From Nocardia abscessus (lineage in GTDB: Bacteria; Actinomycetota; Actinomycetes; Mycobacteriales; Mycobacteriaceae), in contig NZ_JADLQO010000015.1 of assembly GCF_015477775.1 (NCBI RefSeq), forward strand, positions 124,001 through 188,000: a stretch of DNA of 64,000 nt, read 5' to 3'. The translations under genes were made by a program, and so were the position numbers. The notes beneath the pieces were generated by a model, which saw only the letters and a list, made by a program, of their open reading frames with translations, searched no databases and was not told where the DNA came from. Numbering within the stretch: position 1 is the first letter of the stretch; every line of letters starts with the position of its first letter. Positions 1-9,879 of the stretch are shown here, piece after piece.

Positions 1-90
1 CCTGAAACAAGCTTAGGACGTATCGTCGGGGCCGATCGCAGCCCCGCACGATGCACTGTCGGAATGTGTGGCGACCAGGAAGGCGTGAGC

Positions 91-1182
91 GTGGCGCACA
101 AGGCGAGCGAAGAGATCGGGGCACGACCCGCCCGGGGTCGGCAGGGCCGCATCCTTCGGCGGGCCGGGCTGGCGGTGTCCTTGGGGATCACCGCGCTGCT
201 CGTCTCGGGCTGCTCGATCGACAATGTTTGGCTGCGGTTCGGCTGGCCCTCGGGTATCACGCCGCAGGCCACCCGGATGCGGGAACTGTGGACCTGGTCG
301 GTCGTCGCCGCGCTGGCGATGGGCGTGCTGGTCTGGGGCCTGACCTTCTGGACCGTCGCGTTCCACCGCAAGAAGGCGGACTCCCCGGAGTTCCCGCGCC
401 AGACCGGCTACAACGTGCCGCTGGAGCTGACCTACACGGCGATCCCGTTCGTGATCATCGCCGTGCTGTTCTACTTCACCGTGGTCGTGCAGAACTACGT
501 GCACGAGAAGGTGGCCAACCCCGATGTCACGGTCGACGTGACCGCCTTCCAGTGGAACTGGAAGTTCGGCTACCGCAACGTCGACTTCAAGGACGGGTAC
601 AAGTTCGACGGCATCGACACCACGCGTGAGTCGCTGAGCCAGGAACAGCTCGAGGAGTACCAGGAGCGGACCAAGGACGGTCACCCGCAGCCGGGCCCGG
701 TGCACGGCAAGCCGGAGAACGACATCCTGTCCTACCTGCACTACGACAAGGTCGAGACGATCGGCTCGAGCAACGAGATCCCGGTCCTGGTGCTGCCCAC
801 CGGCAAGGTCATCGAGTTCCAGCTCGCCGCCGCCGACGTGATCCACGCCTTCTGGGTGCCGGAGTTCCTGTTCAAGCGCGACGTGATGCCGAACCCGAAG
901 GAAAACAACTCCGACAACGTCTTCCAGATCACCAAGATCGAGAAGGAAGGCGCGTTCGTCGGCCGCTGCGCCGAGATGTGCGGCACCTATCACTCGATGA
1001 TGAACTTCGAGGTGCGCGCGGTCACGCCGGAGAAGTTCACCAAGTACCTGGACGCGCGCCAGGCGGGCAAGACCAATGCCGAGGCGCTGGAGTCCATCGG
1101 TGAGTCCCCGGTCGCCACGTCCACCACGCCGTTCAACACCAGGCGCGACACCAAGAGCGCGGCCTCGGCCGAGAGCAAGTGA
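91..1182 (+). CDS. ctaC: Cytochrome c oxidase subunit II
   Basis: Subunit II of the aa3 oxidase, which carries the CuA centre and receives electrons for oxygen reduction at the outer membrane face. A lipoprotein signal ends in a lipobox (LLVSGC) and is followed by two transmembrane segments (about residues 70-90 and 112-132). The C-terminal cupredoxin domain has the CuA ligands in HAFWVPEFLFKRD and in RCAEMCGTYHSMM. I prefer GTG at 91, which has AGGAAGG seven bases upstream; ATG 64 and GTG 85 are in-frame alternatives that add a few residues. It is followed 14 bases later by ctaF, as in Rv2200c-Rv2199c. Identification is very secure; only the start is open. Confidence 0.96.
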   Translation: MAHKASEEIGARPARGRQGRILRRAGLAVSLGITALLVSGCSIDNVWLRFGWPSGITPQATRMRELWTWSVVAALAMGVLVWGLTFWTVAFHRKKADSPEFPRQTGYNVPLELTYTAIPFVIIAVLFYFTVVVQNYVHEKVANPDVTVDVTAFQWNWKFGYRNVDFKDGYKFDGIDTTRESLSQEQLEEYQERTKDGHPQPGPVHGKPENDILSYLHYDKVETIGSSNEIPVLVLPTGKVIEFQLAAADVIHAFWVPEFLFKRDVMPNPKENNSDNVFQITKIEKEGAFVGRCAEMCGTYHSMMNFEVRAVTPEKFTKYLDARQAGKTNAEALESIGESPVATSTTPFNTRRDTKSAASAESK

Positions 1183-1196
1183 GGATTTGATCTGAC

Positions 1197-1613
1197 ATGA
1201 AGATCGAAGCGCGGATTTTCGAACTGCTCACGGTGTTCTTCATCATCGTGGCGGTGGTCTACGGCTTCTTCACCGGCCAGTCGCGCACCGGCGTCGAATG
1301 GGCGGGCACCACGGCCACCGTGCTGACCGCCGGTCTGTCGCTGATCATCGGCACCTACTTCCGGTTCGTCGCCCGTCGTCTCGACCTGCGCCCGGAGGAC
1401 TACGAGGACGCCGAGATCGTGGACGGCGCCGGCGACCTGGGCTTCTTCTCGCCCGGCAGCTTCTGGCCGATCACCCTGGCCGCCGCCGGCTCGGTGACCG
1501 CCCTGGGCCTCGCGTTCTTCCAGTTCTGGCTGATCGGCATCGGCGTGGTCTGCGTCCTCGCGGCTGCCGCGGGGTTGGTGTTCGAGTACTACCTCGGGCC
1601 CGAAAAGCACTGA
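1197..1613 (+). CDS. ctaF: Cytochrome c oxidase subunit 4 (actinobacterial CtaF)
   Basis: Small integral-membrane subunit specific to actinobacterial aa3 oxidases (138 aa). It has an N-terminal pair of membrane helices (about residues 7-22 and 38-52), a polar loop with LRPEDYEDAEI, and a second helical pair at the C-terminus ending EYYLGPEKH. It lies 14 bases after ctaC and is almost certainly co-transcribed with it. In M. tuberculosis the next gene is mmpS3; here a strong terminator and then the accessory island follow instead. Confidence 0.95.
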   Translation: MKIEARIFELLTVFFIIVAVVYGFFTGQSRTGVEWAGTTATVLTAGLSLIIGTYFRFVARRLDLRPEDYEDAEIVDGAGDLGFFSPGSFWPITLAAAGSVTALGLAFFQFWLIGIGVVCVLAAAAGLVFEYYLGPEKH

Positions 1614-1626
1614 TCTGTCTTCTTTC

Positions 1627-1660
1627 CGAAGCGCCCCACCGGGTTTGGTGGGGCGCTTCG
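1627..1660. terminator. Strong hairpin terminator after ctaF
   Basis: A perfect 14-bp inverted repeat (1627-1640 with 1647-1660) encloses a 6-base loop (GGGTTT), 14 bases after the ctaF stop codon. No long T-run follows, as is usual in high-GC actinobacteria. It separates the ctaCF operon from the convergent accessory island, whose last gene ends at 1735, so it may serve both strands. Confidence 0.85.
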
Positions 1661-1734
1661 TGCATGTGGCCAGTGCTTCTCGTAGTTGACGCCCCGCGGG
1701 CGTCTGAGGCCTCAACCGTTTCCCGCGATAAGAC

Positions 1735-4700
1735 TCAGAGATCGAGCTCGTTTGCTGGCATTGAGGCCATCGTCGCCGGTGGAGGGCACAGACGGTCCAC
1801 CGCCGACCTCAGCTCTCGATAAACCGGGAGCGCGGCGACGCCGGGAACAGCCACCCGCTCCCTCATTCTCCTCGACGCCTCGGGCGTCGCAAGGTGGTCG
1901 GCGATAGCAGGCGTGTGTGCCGCCTCCCGGCACAACAGTGTCAGCAGTTCGTAGCCGGCATCTGTCGCCGCTGTCCAACCGCTGGACAGTGACTCCGCAG
2001 GCTGCAGGCGGCCCAGTCGGGCCGAGGCGACAAGAGCCATGCATGTCTCCTGGGGATACCAGTGGGCGACACCGATTCGGTCGAAAACGTCCAGCGCCTT
2101 CTGTGCCACCGTGATGGACCATTCGGTGCGTGGCAACCACACCGCTGCCCAAGCTGCCGAAGCTGGGTACGCCACGATGTTCGGTTCCATGGCAGGTGTG
2201 CTGAGGGGCAGCTCACTCTCCTGAGAGCATTCGGTCAGCGCCTGCGCCGTCCAGCCGATAGTCGTCCAGTGCTGCTCGATGTCGGCCACCTTGGGCCGCT
2301 TCAGTGTCCTGTCGAGTTGCTGCCCCACGGCCGGGGCGAGAAACTCCACAGACGAGTTCGCGCGGCACAGCGACTTGAGCATGCGCCCAGCCTGCTCGAG
2401 CCCAATTGCCTCGACGAGAAGCGCAGGATGGACCGTGGTCAGGTCACGGACGATGTCCTCGACGAGATCGTTACGCCCGGTCAGCCGCAGCGCCGTCACG
2501 AGGTTGGGCAGTCCGCGCATGTCGGGACGCATGCGCAGGCTCAGCCTTTTGAGCAGCTTGTTCGCATTGACCTTCTCGCCGAGTTGCTCGCCCCATTGGG
2601 GTTCCCAGATGTACGCGAGCGTCAGCAACTCTGCGATTACCCGGGGGCTCGCGAACAGGTGCATGGTGGAGGACCAGACCCGGTTGACCACCGTCCCCAT
2701 CCAATTTTGTGACTCCTGGGCTGGCACCACGCCGAGGTTCGCCAGCGTCCGGCCGACGATACCTTGCGTGACCGGGTCTTGCTCGAATCTGAAACTGTCG
2801 GTGAATGTGCGCCAGCGGTCCTTTCTGCTGTCGCGCAACCACTCCAACTCGGCCCTGCCGAGGCCCGGTTGGCATCGTTCCGCCGCCGCTAGCAGATCCG
2901 CCATCAATGGCGGGTGAACCACGCTGCGGATCAGGAGGCCCTCGAGGTGCGAAATTCTCTGGCCACCCTCGGGGTGGCTGAGGATGTTGATGGCGTCTGC
3001 AGCCTCGCGCGGGTCAAACTTGTGTAATTGGTTGAGCGCGGTGGTGAACGCGCCGATTCCTGACAGCGCGCGCAAGCTGTGCGCCCAGTCCCATTGCGGG
3101 TTCTCCGCTTTGAAGTGGCGCAGCACCAAGGCGGTCGCATCGGGCATTGCGGCCCCGCGCAGCGTGCGAGTCAGAACATTGAGCTTCTGTGCGATCTCAC
3201 CTGCATTCGTCGCCATTGGACTGCGCACGACGTGTTGAATCTTGAGGCGTTTCGCGAACTCCTCGCTGATCTGGGGAGCGACGGCCATGCTCAACTGGTG
3301 TGTATGCATCATGCTCTGCGAGTCGAGGGCCGGATTGCCCATGCGCTCGAGCAGTATGCGTGTGTCCAGGCGCTCCGCCAGTTGCAGCAAAAAGTTTTGG
3401 CCGAAGTAGTCATCATCGATCAGCAATGTCGCCAGCTGTGGCCCCCACGGCCGAGCTGTGCCACGCTGGGCCTGGATGCTGGAGACGACCAGTTGCAGTG
3501 CCTCTTCCTCCAAGTCGGTGCGGTAGTCGGCGCCCGCCTCCCACAGCCCGCGCAGGAAGTGGTACATGACCGCGGGGCGGCGTTCTTTTCTCTTCGTCAT
3601 CAGCGTTTTTGCGAACTTGGGTCCCAGTTCACACGCCAGGCGATAGCCGAAGCGGTCCTTCGTATCGCAGTAGAGATCGTCGGCACGACTGACGCTGCTG
3701 AGCAGCATCCCGGCGCCGCGCGCGTCTTTGAAGTTGTCGATCGACTCGGCCAAGTCCCGAGCCAGCTTGACGTCGGCCACCTGGCTACCTTGAGCGGTCT
3801 CTTGGTAGAGCACCTTCTTGATGGTGCCGCCGTGAATGTTCCGCACCGTGGACAGGAGGATGGCCGCCTCGGCAGGTGTCGATCTCCGGAGAATCGCCGC
3901 CAGCGCGGGTCCCAGCCGCATGGAGTTCAGCAAGTGGTTCAGCAGCTGATTGGTTCGTCCGCGGTCGTTGCGCGCGAGGTCGGCGAAGGCACTGCTGATC
4001 TGGATCGCGTCCGCGTGTGCCAGTGCTGCCATGATCTGTTTCTCGTACCGCTTGACCAGATCGTCCCAATCGCTCAGGCCGTTGAAGTGCAGCCGCAGGG
4101 ACATCCAGGCCAGCATGGAAGCCAGCGTTGTCCGTGAGTTGGGGAGCTGCTCGAGGAGTGCTTGCGCGGGTTTCTCCAACGGACGCAGCCGGTCGTGCCT
4201 CGTGTTCTCGGGGCTGTCGGACCCCCGTGCCTCCTGGGACCAGCGGTGAATCAGGTCGTCCAGCCGCCGTACGTTGATGAGGTCGTCGTGGTTGCGCGCA
4301 TCCGCTCCGCGGACCAGCGCGGCGGCGCGTTCCTCCAGCCACTGGCAGACCGTCGCCAGAGGAATGGTCGTTTCTGAGGCCAGTCGCAGGAGAGCGTGGG
4401 CAAGGTGGCGACGCTGCGCGACTGTGGCACGCCGTGCGAGCACAGCGTCCAGCCCCTCATTCGCGGTGCCCAACCAGGTCAGCAAATCGGTCACCTCGGT
4501 GCCGGTGAGCTGGTCCTGATAGTCCCAAAGCACCTTGAGCACGGTCGTCAGCTCAGGCACGACCAGGTGAGGCAGGCTGGGGATCCGCGTCACGATCGCC
4601 GGTAGCGCGGCGGCGATCCAGAATGGCTCGCTTTGTCGCGCGCACAGTTGAAGCACACGGAGAGCCATCGGCGGGTGGGCGTCGGCGGACCAGGGGCTGA

Positions 4701-6789
4701 AAGCCTGCCGCACCGTCTCCCGCTCGAGCAGTTCGGCAAGGGCTCCGGGCGCGTACACGGCACAGTTGGTCAGCAAGGCCCGCACTCTGTCATGTTCTCT
4801 ATCTGCCAGCATTGCCACCAGATACTGCTCCAGCCAGGTGAGCAGGTTATCCCGGCCGCCTTGCCGATTTGCGCAGTCGAGCACGACATTCGCGCGCACC
4901 TCACTGGGAATCTGGGCCAGACCCCCATCCACGACGACCCCTAGCGCCGTGAGGGTCTCGTCCGTGAGGTACTCCACCAGGGAAGCAGGCACGCTCTCGT
5001 CCAGCGTGGACACGGCGGCGAGCTGGCCCGTGGCCGCCCGTGCGGGCTCGTCCAGGCAGGCACAGGCATTTTCGACCTGCTGACGCAGGAGGCGGAGGGC
5101 ATCGCGCCCCCCGGTTTCTCCAGCCGAGCCGGCGGCGACACCGACACGAAGCAGGTCGACCAGCACACTCAAGTCGCCTTGGCAGGCATCGACGACCAGC
5201 TCGATGTCGGCGTCCCCGTCGACGGCCCCACACGCATCGGGGTAGCGCTCGATCAGACGCCGGGCCAAATCGGGCATCTCGTCCGGTGACAGGGGCGACG
5301 GGTACGCGGTCACACCATGGTTGTCCCAGTTGTAAGCGGCGCCGTCGAAGTACCGGGTCAATGCGAGTACGCCGACGTTGAGCTCTCCCAGCGATTCGAG
5401 CGCTTCTCCGATGTTGCCGTCTTGCAGCGCATGGAGATCCTCGAGGACGACCAGCGTGCGGCGTCCGGCGTCGGCCTGCATGGTGACAAGCGCAGCCCGG
5501 ACCACCGAAAGCAGACTGCCGTCGGTGGGCAGGTGGCGATGCGCAGGTGACAGGACAAGAGTCTGCCAGCCGCTGGCCTCGAGCTGTTGGACCAGCTGGC
5601 GAGCGCAGACCGTCTTGCCGCTGTTGCGAATGCCCGACTGAATGACACGCGAGGTCGGCCGCTGCAGGAAAAGCTCGGCGAGGAAGCCCGCCTGGTCCAA
5701 CTCGACCAATAGAGTGTCGCCATCGTGCAACCAGTCGCCGATATCGTCGTCCCCCGCGGCCTCCGTGTAGTGGAGAATGCCCCACTGGTAGGCGTCCAAG
5801 GTCTCTTGAGCCCATTTACTGCGAGTCTCCTGCCAGTCCTCACCCCACAGCAGACGGGCCGCGCCGGCCAGGGTGGAATCGGGATCCGATCGTGTCTCGG
5901 ATCCGGTCCGCAGCTTCCAAACCTCGTCGTCGTGCCACAGGCAGTGGAGGCCCCCCTCGGCCGTGTCCGGCGAAATCTCGCTGCCGATGATGTACCGACT
6001 CCATGAACCATCTTTCGTACATCCCGCGAGAGGCAGCACACCGAGCTGACCGGGGGTAGGCAGCCCACTCTCATGAGCCAAGTAAGTGAGAGCGATGGCG
6101 GCCGCACAACTACGTGGGGCCACCACCGATGGACTCGAGACGCTACGTATGTCGATGAGCGCGCTGATCGACGGTGGCTGGGGCCGACCCGCGTCGGCAA
6201 CGAGCTTGCGCGCCGCATCGAGACCGTTCTCCACCTCTGAGACGGCGATAGGCGGCAGCGCGGTCCAGGCGACACGTACGGGGCGGTCCGTCCCCTCGGA
6301 GGTGGCCGCGCTGCCCGCGTGGAAGTGGACGGTCGCACGAGCGATCGCACACCAGTCGTCGATCGGTTCCAGGAGCAGCGGTACCTCGTCGGCGTCCGCT
6401 GCCCAGCGTTCAGCGCTTGTGGTGACAGCCGGAAGTTGTTCGGATCGAGTGATGAGCACATCGAGCTCCGCCAGTAAACCGGCGTCCAGTTCGGCCAGGA
6501 GCTCTTCGAACGCGCCGCCGGCAGGGTCACCGTACGCGGCCAGCAACGCGCCCACACCGATCGCGGGTCGTCTACCCGTGTAGTCGAAGGGGCGAGGTGG
6601 CAACGACTGTCCTTGGCGCACGGTGCGGTTCCCGAGGTCGATTACGGTGCGCAGGAGTTGCCCCACCCTGTCGGCTTCGATCTGTGTCGTATGCAAGGTG
6701 ACAGTCAGTGCATGTAGAGCCATGCGGAGCTCATGTCCTAGCGGATTGTCATTGTGCCGGAGGTTTGTTCCGGACTCGTTGATGCTCAC
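1735..6789 (-). CDS. Giant P-loop NTPase with long helical tail (putative conflict-system component)
   Basis: A 1684-aa protein that I do not recognise as a named family. A Walker A motif is at residues 386-393 (GIRNSGKT), and a Walker B with acidic pair (LVVLEDLH) is at about 446-453, followed by a sensor-like strand ending in LTRYF. This fits an AAA/STAND-type NTPase core. Residues 1-300 form a separate domain; the stretch around 225-262 (CAAAIALTYLAHESGLP, then PLAG) faintly recalls a Lon-type S5D2 fold without its catalytic serine, which is only a guess. From about residue 550 to the end the protein is Leu/Ala-rich and looks like a helical solenoid. It starts 45 bases after the caspase gene and is the last gene of the operon. 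Likely role (inference): sensor or scaffold for the caspase and hydrolase. Confidence 0.75.
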   Translation of the reverse strand: MSINESGTNLRHNDNPLGHELRMALHALTVTLHTTQIEADRVGQLLRTVIDLGNRTVRQGQSLPPRPFDYTGRRPAIGVGALLAAYGDPAGGAFEELLAELDAGLLAELDVLITRSEQLPAVTTSAERWAADADEVPLLLEPIDDWCAIARATVHFHAGSAATSEGTDRPVRVAWTALPPIAVSEVENGLDAARKLVADAGRPQPPSISALIDIRSVSSPSVVAPRSCAAAIALTYLAHESGLPTPGQLGVLPLAGCTKDGSWSRYIIGSEISPDTAEGGLHCLWHDDEVWKLRTGSETRSDPDSTLAGAARLLWGEDWQETRSKWAQETLDAYQWGILHYTEAAGDDDIGDWLHDGDTLLVELDQAGFLAELFLQRPTSRVIQSGIRNSGKTVCARQLVQQLEASGWQTLVLSPAHRHLPTDGSLLSVVRAALVTMQADAGRRTLVVLEDLHALQDGNIGEALESLGELNVGVLALTRYFDGAAYNWDNHGVTAYPSPLSPDEMPDLARRLIERYPDACGAVDGDADIELVVDACQGDLSVLVDLLRVGVAAGSAGETGGRDALRLLRQQVENACACLDEPARAATGQLAAVSTLDESVPASLVEYLTDETLTALGVVVDGGLAQIPSEVRANVVLDCANRQGGRDNLLTWLEQYLVAMLADREHDRVRALLTNCAVYAPGALAELLERETVRQAFSPWSADAHPPMALRVLQLCARQSEPFWIAAALPAIVTRIPSLPHLVVPELTTVLKVLWDYQDQLTGTEVTDLLTWLGTANEGLDAVLARRATVAQRRHLAHALLRLASETTIPLATVCQWLEERAAALVRGADARNHDDLINVRRLDDLIHRWSQEARGSDSPENTRHDRLRPLEKPAQALLEQLPNSRTTLASMLAWMSLRLHFNGLSDWDDLVKRYEKQIMAALAHADAIQISSAFADLARNDRGRTNQLLNHLLNSMRLGPALAAILRRSTPAEAAILLSTVRNIHGGTIKKVLYQETAQGSQVADVKLARDLAESIDNFKDARGAGMLLSSVSRADDLYCDTKDRFGYRLACELGPKFAKTLMTKRKERRPAVMYHFLRGLWEAGADYRTDLEEEALQLVVSSIQAQRGTARPWGPQLATLLIDDDYFGQNFLLQLAERLDTRILLERMGNPALDSQSMMHTHQLSMAVAPQISEEFAKRLKIQHVVRSPMATNAGEIAQKLNVLTRTLRGAAMPDATALVLRHFKAENPQWDWAHSLRALSGIGAFTTALNQLHKFDPREAADAINILSHPEGGQRISHLEGLLIRSVVHPPLMADLLAAAERCQPGLGRAELEWLRDSRKDRWRTFTDSFRFEQDPVTQGIVGRTLANLGVVPAQESQNWMGTVVNRVWSSTMHLFASPRVIAELLTLAYIWEPQWGEQLGEKVNANKLLKRLSLRMRPDMRGLPNLVTALRLTGRNDLVEDIVRDLTTVHPALLVEAIGLEQAGRMLKSLCRANSSVEFLAPAVGQQLDRTLKRPKVADIEQHWTTIGWTAQALTECSQESELPLSTPAMEPNIVAYPASAAWAAVWLPRTEWSITVAQKALDVFDRIGVAHWYPQETCMALVASARLGRLQPAESLSSGWTAATDAGYELLTLLCREAAHTPAIADHLATPEASRRMRERVAVPGVAALPVYRELRSAVDRLCPPPATMASMPANELDL

Positions 6790-6834
6790 GATGTGCTCCC
6801 TTCATCGCCGCCCCGAGGACGCGCCTCGGGCTGT

Positions 6835-9800
6835 TCAATGGGCGATATGAACCACGCCCGCGCTGGTGCCGACCACAAGGTGTCCGCTGGCGTCGACGTC
6901 CACCGAAGAGACATAGCACCCGAGTTCGGCGTGGAAGGAGGTACCCGAGCGGGGGACGAGGGGGGTCAGCTCGATGTCGCCTTGCTGCCCTGCGCTCACC
7001 AGGACTCGGTGGCTACCAATCGTATGCACGCGCAACTCAGCGACCTGGCTGATATGTGCGGCGATCTGGCGACTGGAAGCGCCGTCCCAGGACGTCAACC
7101 AGACCGACCCGTCGCCCGCTCCGGTATATATGCCGTCACCGTCGGCGGCGATGGCTGTGAGGGCCAGCTTCTGTGGAGGCTCGTAAACGTGTAGTAACTG
7201 GCCGTCGGCGCGCCACACGCTGACGTCTTTCGCCGTGTGGGCCGCGACCAGCGGGACGTTATTGCTCACGGCGGTCGCGGCGCCACCTATCCGGAGCTGA
7301 CCTCTGGGCACCATCGGGCCGGTGACCTGGTCGGCTCGCCACTGCCATCCCTCGGTGCCGGCGATGAGGAGACCTCGCGACTTCAACTGGACGCAGGAGA
7401 CTACCCTGCAGTCGAGCGTTAGACCCGGAACCTGAAAAGACGCACCATCGGCGAGACGCTCGACCCAAGCCTGGCCGTTGATCTGCCCGGCGAACAGGGC
7501 GGGGCCGGAGGCATCGATGACTGAGGTGGCGGTTATGCCAGCTGTTCGATTGCGCGGGGTCAGCGTCTTCCAGGCGTGGCCGTCCAGCGCGGCGAACTTG
7601 CTGAGGATAGCCGCCTCCTCGTCGACGATGAGTTCGCCGCCATCGGGAAGGCAGTAGACAGCCGTGACCGGACGGCGGTAGGTGAGAGTGGGCTGCCATC
7701 CTGCCGCGGACTCGCCGGCACGTCTGGCAAGCTCGGGAAGTTCGTACACTTGGGCGAGCAAAGCCATGCGAGACAGCGTGTGTCCGTCCGTCCGATCCGT
7801 CCTGGCCAGCTCGCCGCACAACGACCGCACGCGCGCAATGTGGCCGAACGGGCTGTCGTGCAGGACTGTCAGGACCCGGCGTAGAGCGTCGGAGTTCATC
7901 AGCAGGAACTCGGGGTCGTCGAGATAGTCGGCCAGCACGCCGGCCAGTTGTGCGTGGTAAGCGAAGTACTCACGGGTGTAGCGGTCGGCCGCGGTCCAGT
8001 CGAGCGCGCCCGACGGGCGCAGGGGCAGGCGTTCGGTCATCGCCCGGACAAAGGCGGCGTGAGAGAGGACCTTTCCCGCGGCCTGTACCAAAAAGTCGGC
8101 GTTGGGAGACCGTTCGAGCCTCCAACCGTGCCCGTGTATGCCGCTCTCTGGAGCAGCGAGGAAATCCGATGCCTTCTGCCTTACCCGCTCCAGGTCAGCG
8201 GCCCCGACATCTCGTCCGCTGGATTCGCTCACGACGGCTGCCCAGAGATGCCCGTCCGTCGGCAGGCCTTCGCCCTGTGCGAGTGCCACAGGGAGGAGCA
8301 GGTCCAGCGCCCACTGGGGATCGTCCTCATTTAGGGCTCGCATTTGCGCCAGGAACAACTCCGCCGTGGACCGCTCTGCCCGGACGCGTGCGGTGGCAGG
8401 GTCCTCCGAGCTGAGGGACACGGCGAAGAGGTACGCCCGGAGCCATGAGAGGCCGGCTGCGCCAGCCGTGGCGTGCGCAATCTCGGTGACCAACTCTGGG
8501 TCCACGTGGGTCCATGTGGTGCCCTTCCGGTGCCACAATACGTGCTCGACGAAGACCGTGATGTCGTCGCTGTCAAAGAATTCCGGGTGGTCGAGGTCGA
8601 TCCGGGGGCCGGTGAAGCCCGGCGGCGCCTGGGTACCGGCTAGGACGACGCGAGCCTGCTCGAGGGCGGCGAGTGGTGTCAGCAGGCTTGCGTAGAGGCT
8701 GTCCGGATCGGTGCAGGCGTCGATGGAGTCGAAGCAGATGCTCAGCGTTTTGGGCCTGGCCGCGAGCTCATCGATGAGAGCTTGTGCGTCGCCGCGTTCG
8801 GTTCCCGTTCCGTAGTGGGAGGCCAGTCTCTGGATGACGGAGTCCACGGTCATTCCGCGGGCGTCCAGGAGCAGGTCGAGGCAGCCGAGTGGCGCAGATT
8901 CAGGTGCCCTAGGGCCGGCAGGCAGTGGGTCGGCGTGTGCTGTGGTGTGGATCCAGTCGAGCAAAACGGACTTGCCGGATCCCGCGCTTCCGACGACCGC
9001 GAGGGCGCCGGCCTGATCTCCGGTCAGGTAGCTTATGGCCTCATTGACAGCCTTGGCTCGGCCACAGAATGCCCACCCGCTTGTGCCGTTGGCTTCCTGT
9101 GGTCTACGGATTCTCTGCGGTAGGTACCAGGGGTTGAAGAAGGCCCGGGATTTCGAGCGCGGTGGAAGGTATTCGGGCTCGGGCGGTCTCCCGTCGTCAC
9201 CCGGCAAATCCCTCATGCGGCGGACAAGTGCGTCGAACAGCACGTCCATCGGCAGGAATTCGTCCTTCTCGCTGCCCGGGGCGGTGCGAACGGCGGCGGA
9301 GAAGGAATCGGCGAAGTGCAACTGATGGGCCTTGCGGAGGCGGTCGATAGAGCCGAAGGCCGTGAACACGGGAAGCGCGGTACCCTTGGCACGCTCGTTG
9401 GCTTGGGCCTGCTCGAAACGCGTCACGGCGATCCCGGAATGACAAGTGTCCAGGAGGATGACCACTTCACGCGGGCGCTGCCGGTTTTCTGCGATGAGCA
9501 TCGCGAAGAGGTCATCAACCCGGAGGTGGCTGCTGCGCCACCGCTTCTCGCTGTCGTGAGCGGCGAGGACGAGATCTCCGTCGCTGAGTTCCTCAGCGTG
9601 CCCGGAGTAGTAGAAGGCCAGTAAGTCGGGCGGCGTGCCGTCATCGCCTTCGAGGGCCCGCTCGAAGCTCCGCAGCAATTGGTCCACGGTCGGGTCCAGT
9701 TGGGAGTCGCGATGGATCGTGCAGCCGGCCGACTCCACCAGCACGGCCTTCATCATTCGCAGTTCGTCCGGCACCCGTAACAGTGGAGGAAAACCCTCTC

Positions 9801-9879
9801 CGAAGGTACTTGTACCGGAAACGAGCGCGACTCTCGCAGCGTGACCGAAGGAGTCGGTGCCAACGCCTGCTGTTGTCAC
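6835..9879 (-). CDS. Caspase-like peptidase / P-loop NTPase / beta-propeller protein
   Basis: A 1014-aa multidomain protein. Residues 15-230 are a caspase-like (C14, CD-clan) peptidase with the expected His in YYSGHAE (H94) and Cys in LLDTCHSG (C146). A P-loop NTPase domain follows, with Walker A at 297-304 (GSAGSGKS), Walker B at about 380-387 (SICFDSID) and the sensor-like VVLAGTQ strand. A helical region covers roughly 430-690. The last 320 or so residues are a string of short beta repeats resembling WD40/propeller blades (GDGIYTGAGDGSVWL, HLVVGTSAGVVHIAH). Caspase-NTPase-propeller architectures are known from actinobacterial and cyanobacterial conflict systems. The start overlaps the stop of the upstream hydrolase gene by 4 bases (ATGA), so the two are translationally coupled. 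Both catalytic residues are intact, so an active protease is expected. Confidence 0.88.
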   Translation of the reverse strand: MTTAGVGTDSFGHAARVALVSGTSTFGEGFPPLLRVPDELRMMKAVLVESAGCTIHRDSQLDPTVDQLLRSFERALEGDDGTPPDLLAFYYSGHAEELSDGDLVLAAHDSEKRWRSSHLRVDDLFAMLIAENRQRPREVVILLDTCHSGIAVTRFEQAQANERAKGTALPVFTAFGSIDRLRKAHQLHFADSFSAAVRTAPGSEKDEFLPMDVLFDALVRRMRDLPGDDGRPPEPEYLPPRSKSRAFFNPWYLPQRIRRPQEANGTSGWAFCGRAKAVNEAISYLTGDQAGALAVVGSAGSGKSVLLDWIHTTAHADPLPAGPRAPESAPLGCLDLLLDARGMTVDSVIQRLASHYGTGTERGDAQALIDELAARPKTLSICFDSIDACTDPDSLYASLLTPLAALEQARVVLAGTQAPPGFTGPRIDLDHPEFFDSDDITVFVEHVLWHRKGTTWTHVDPELVTEIAHATAGAAGLSWLRAYLFAVSLSSEDPATARVRAERSTAELFLAQMRALNEDDPQWALDLLLPVALAQGEGLPTDGHLWAAVVSESSGRDVGAADLERVRQKASDFLAAPESGIHGHGWRLERSPNADFLVQAAGKVLSHAAFVRAMTERLPLRPSGALDWTAADRYTREYFAYHAQLAGVLADYLDDPEFLLMNSDALRRVLTVLHDSPFGHIARVRSLCGELARTDRTDGHTLSRMALLAQVYELPELARRAGESAAGWQPTLTYRRPVTAVYCLPDGGELIVDEEAAILSKFAALDGHAWKTLTPRNRTAGITATSVIDASGPALFAGQINGQAWVERLADGASFQVPGLTLDCRVVSCVQLKSRGLLIAGTEGWQWRADQVTGPMVPRGQLRIGGAATAVSNNVPLVAAHTAKDVSVWRADGQLLHVYEPPQKLALTAIAADGDGIYTGAGDGSVWLTSWDGASSRQIAAHISQVAELRVHTIGSHRVLVSAGQQGDIELTPLVPRSGTSFHAELGCYVSSVDVDASGHLVVGTSAGVVHIAH

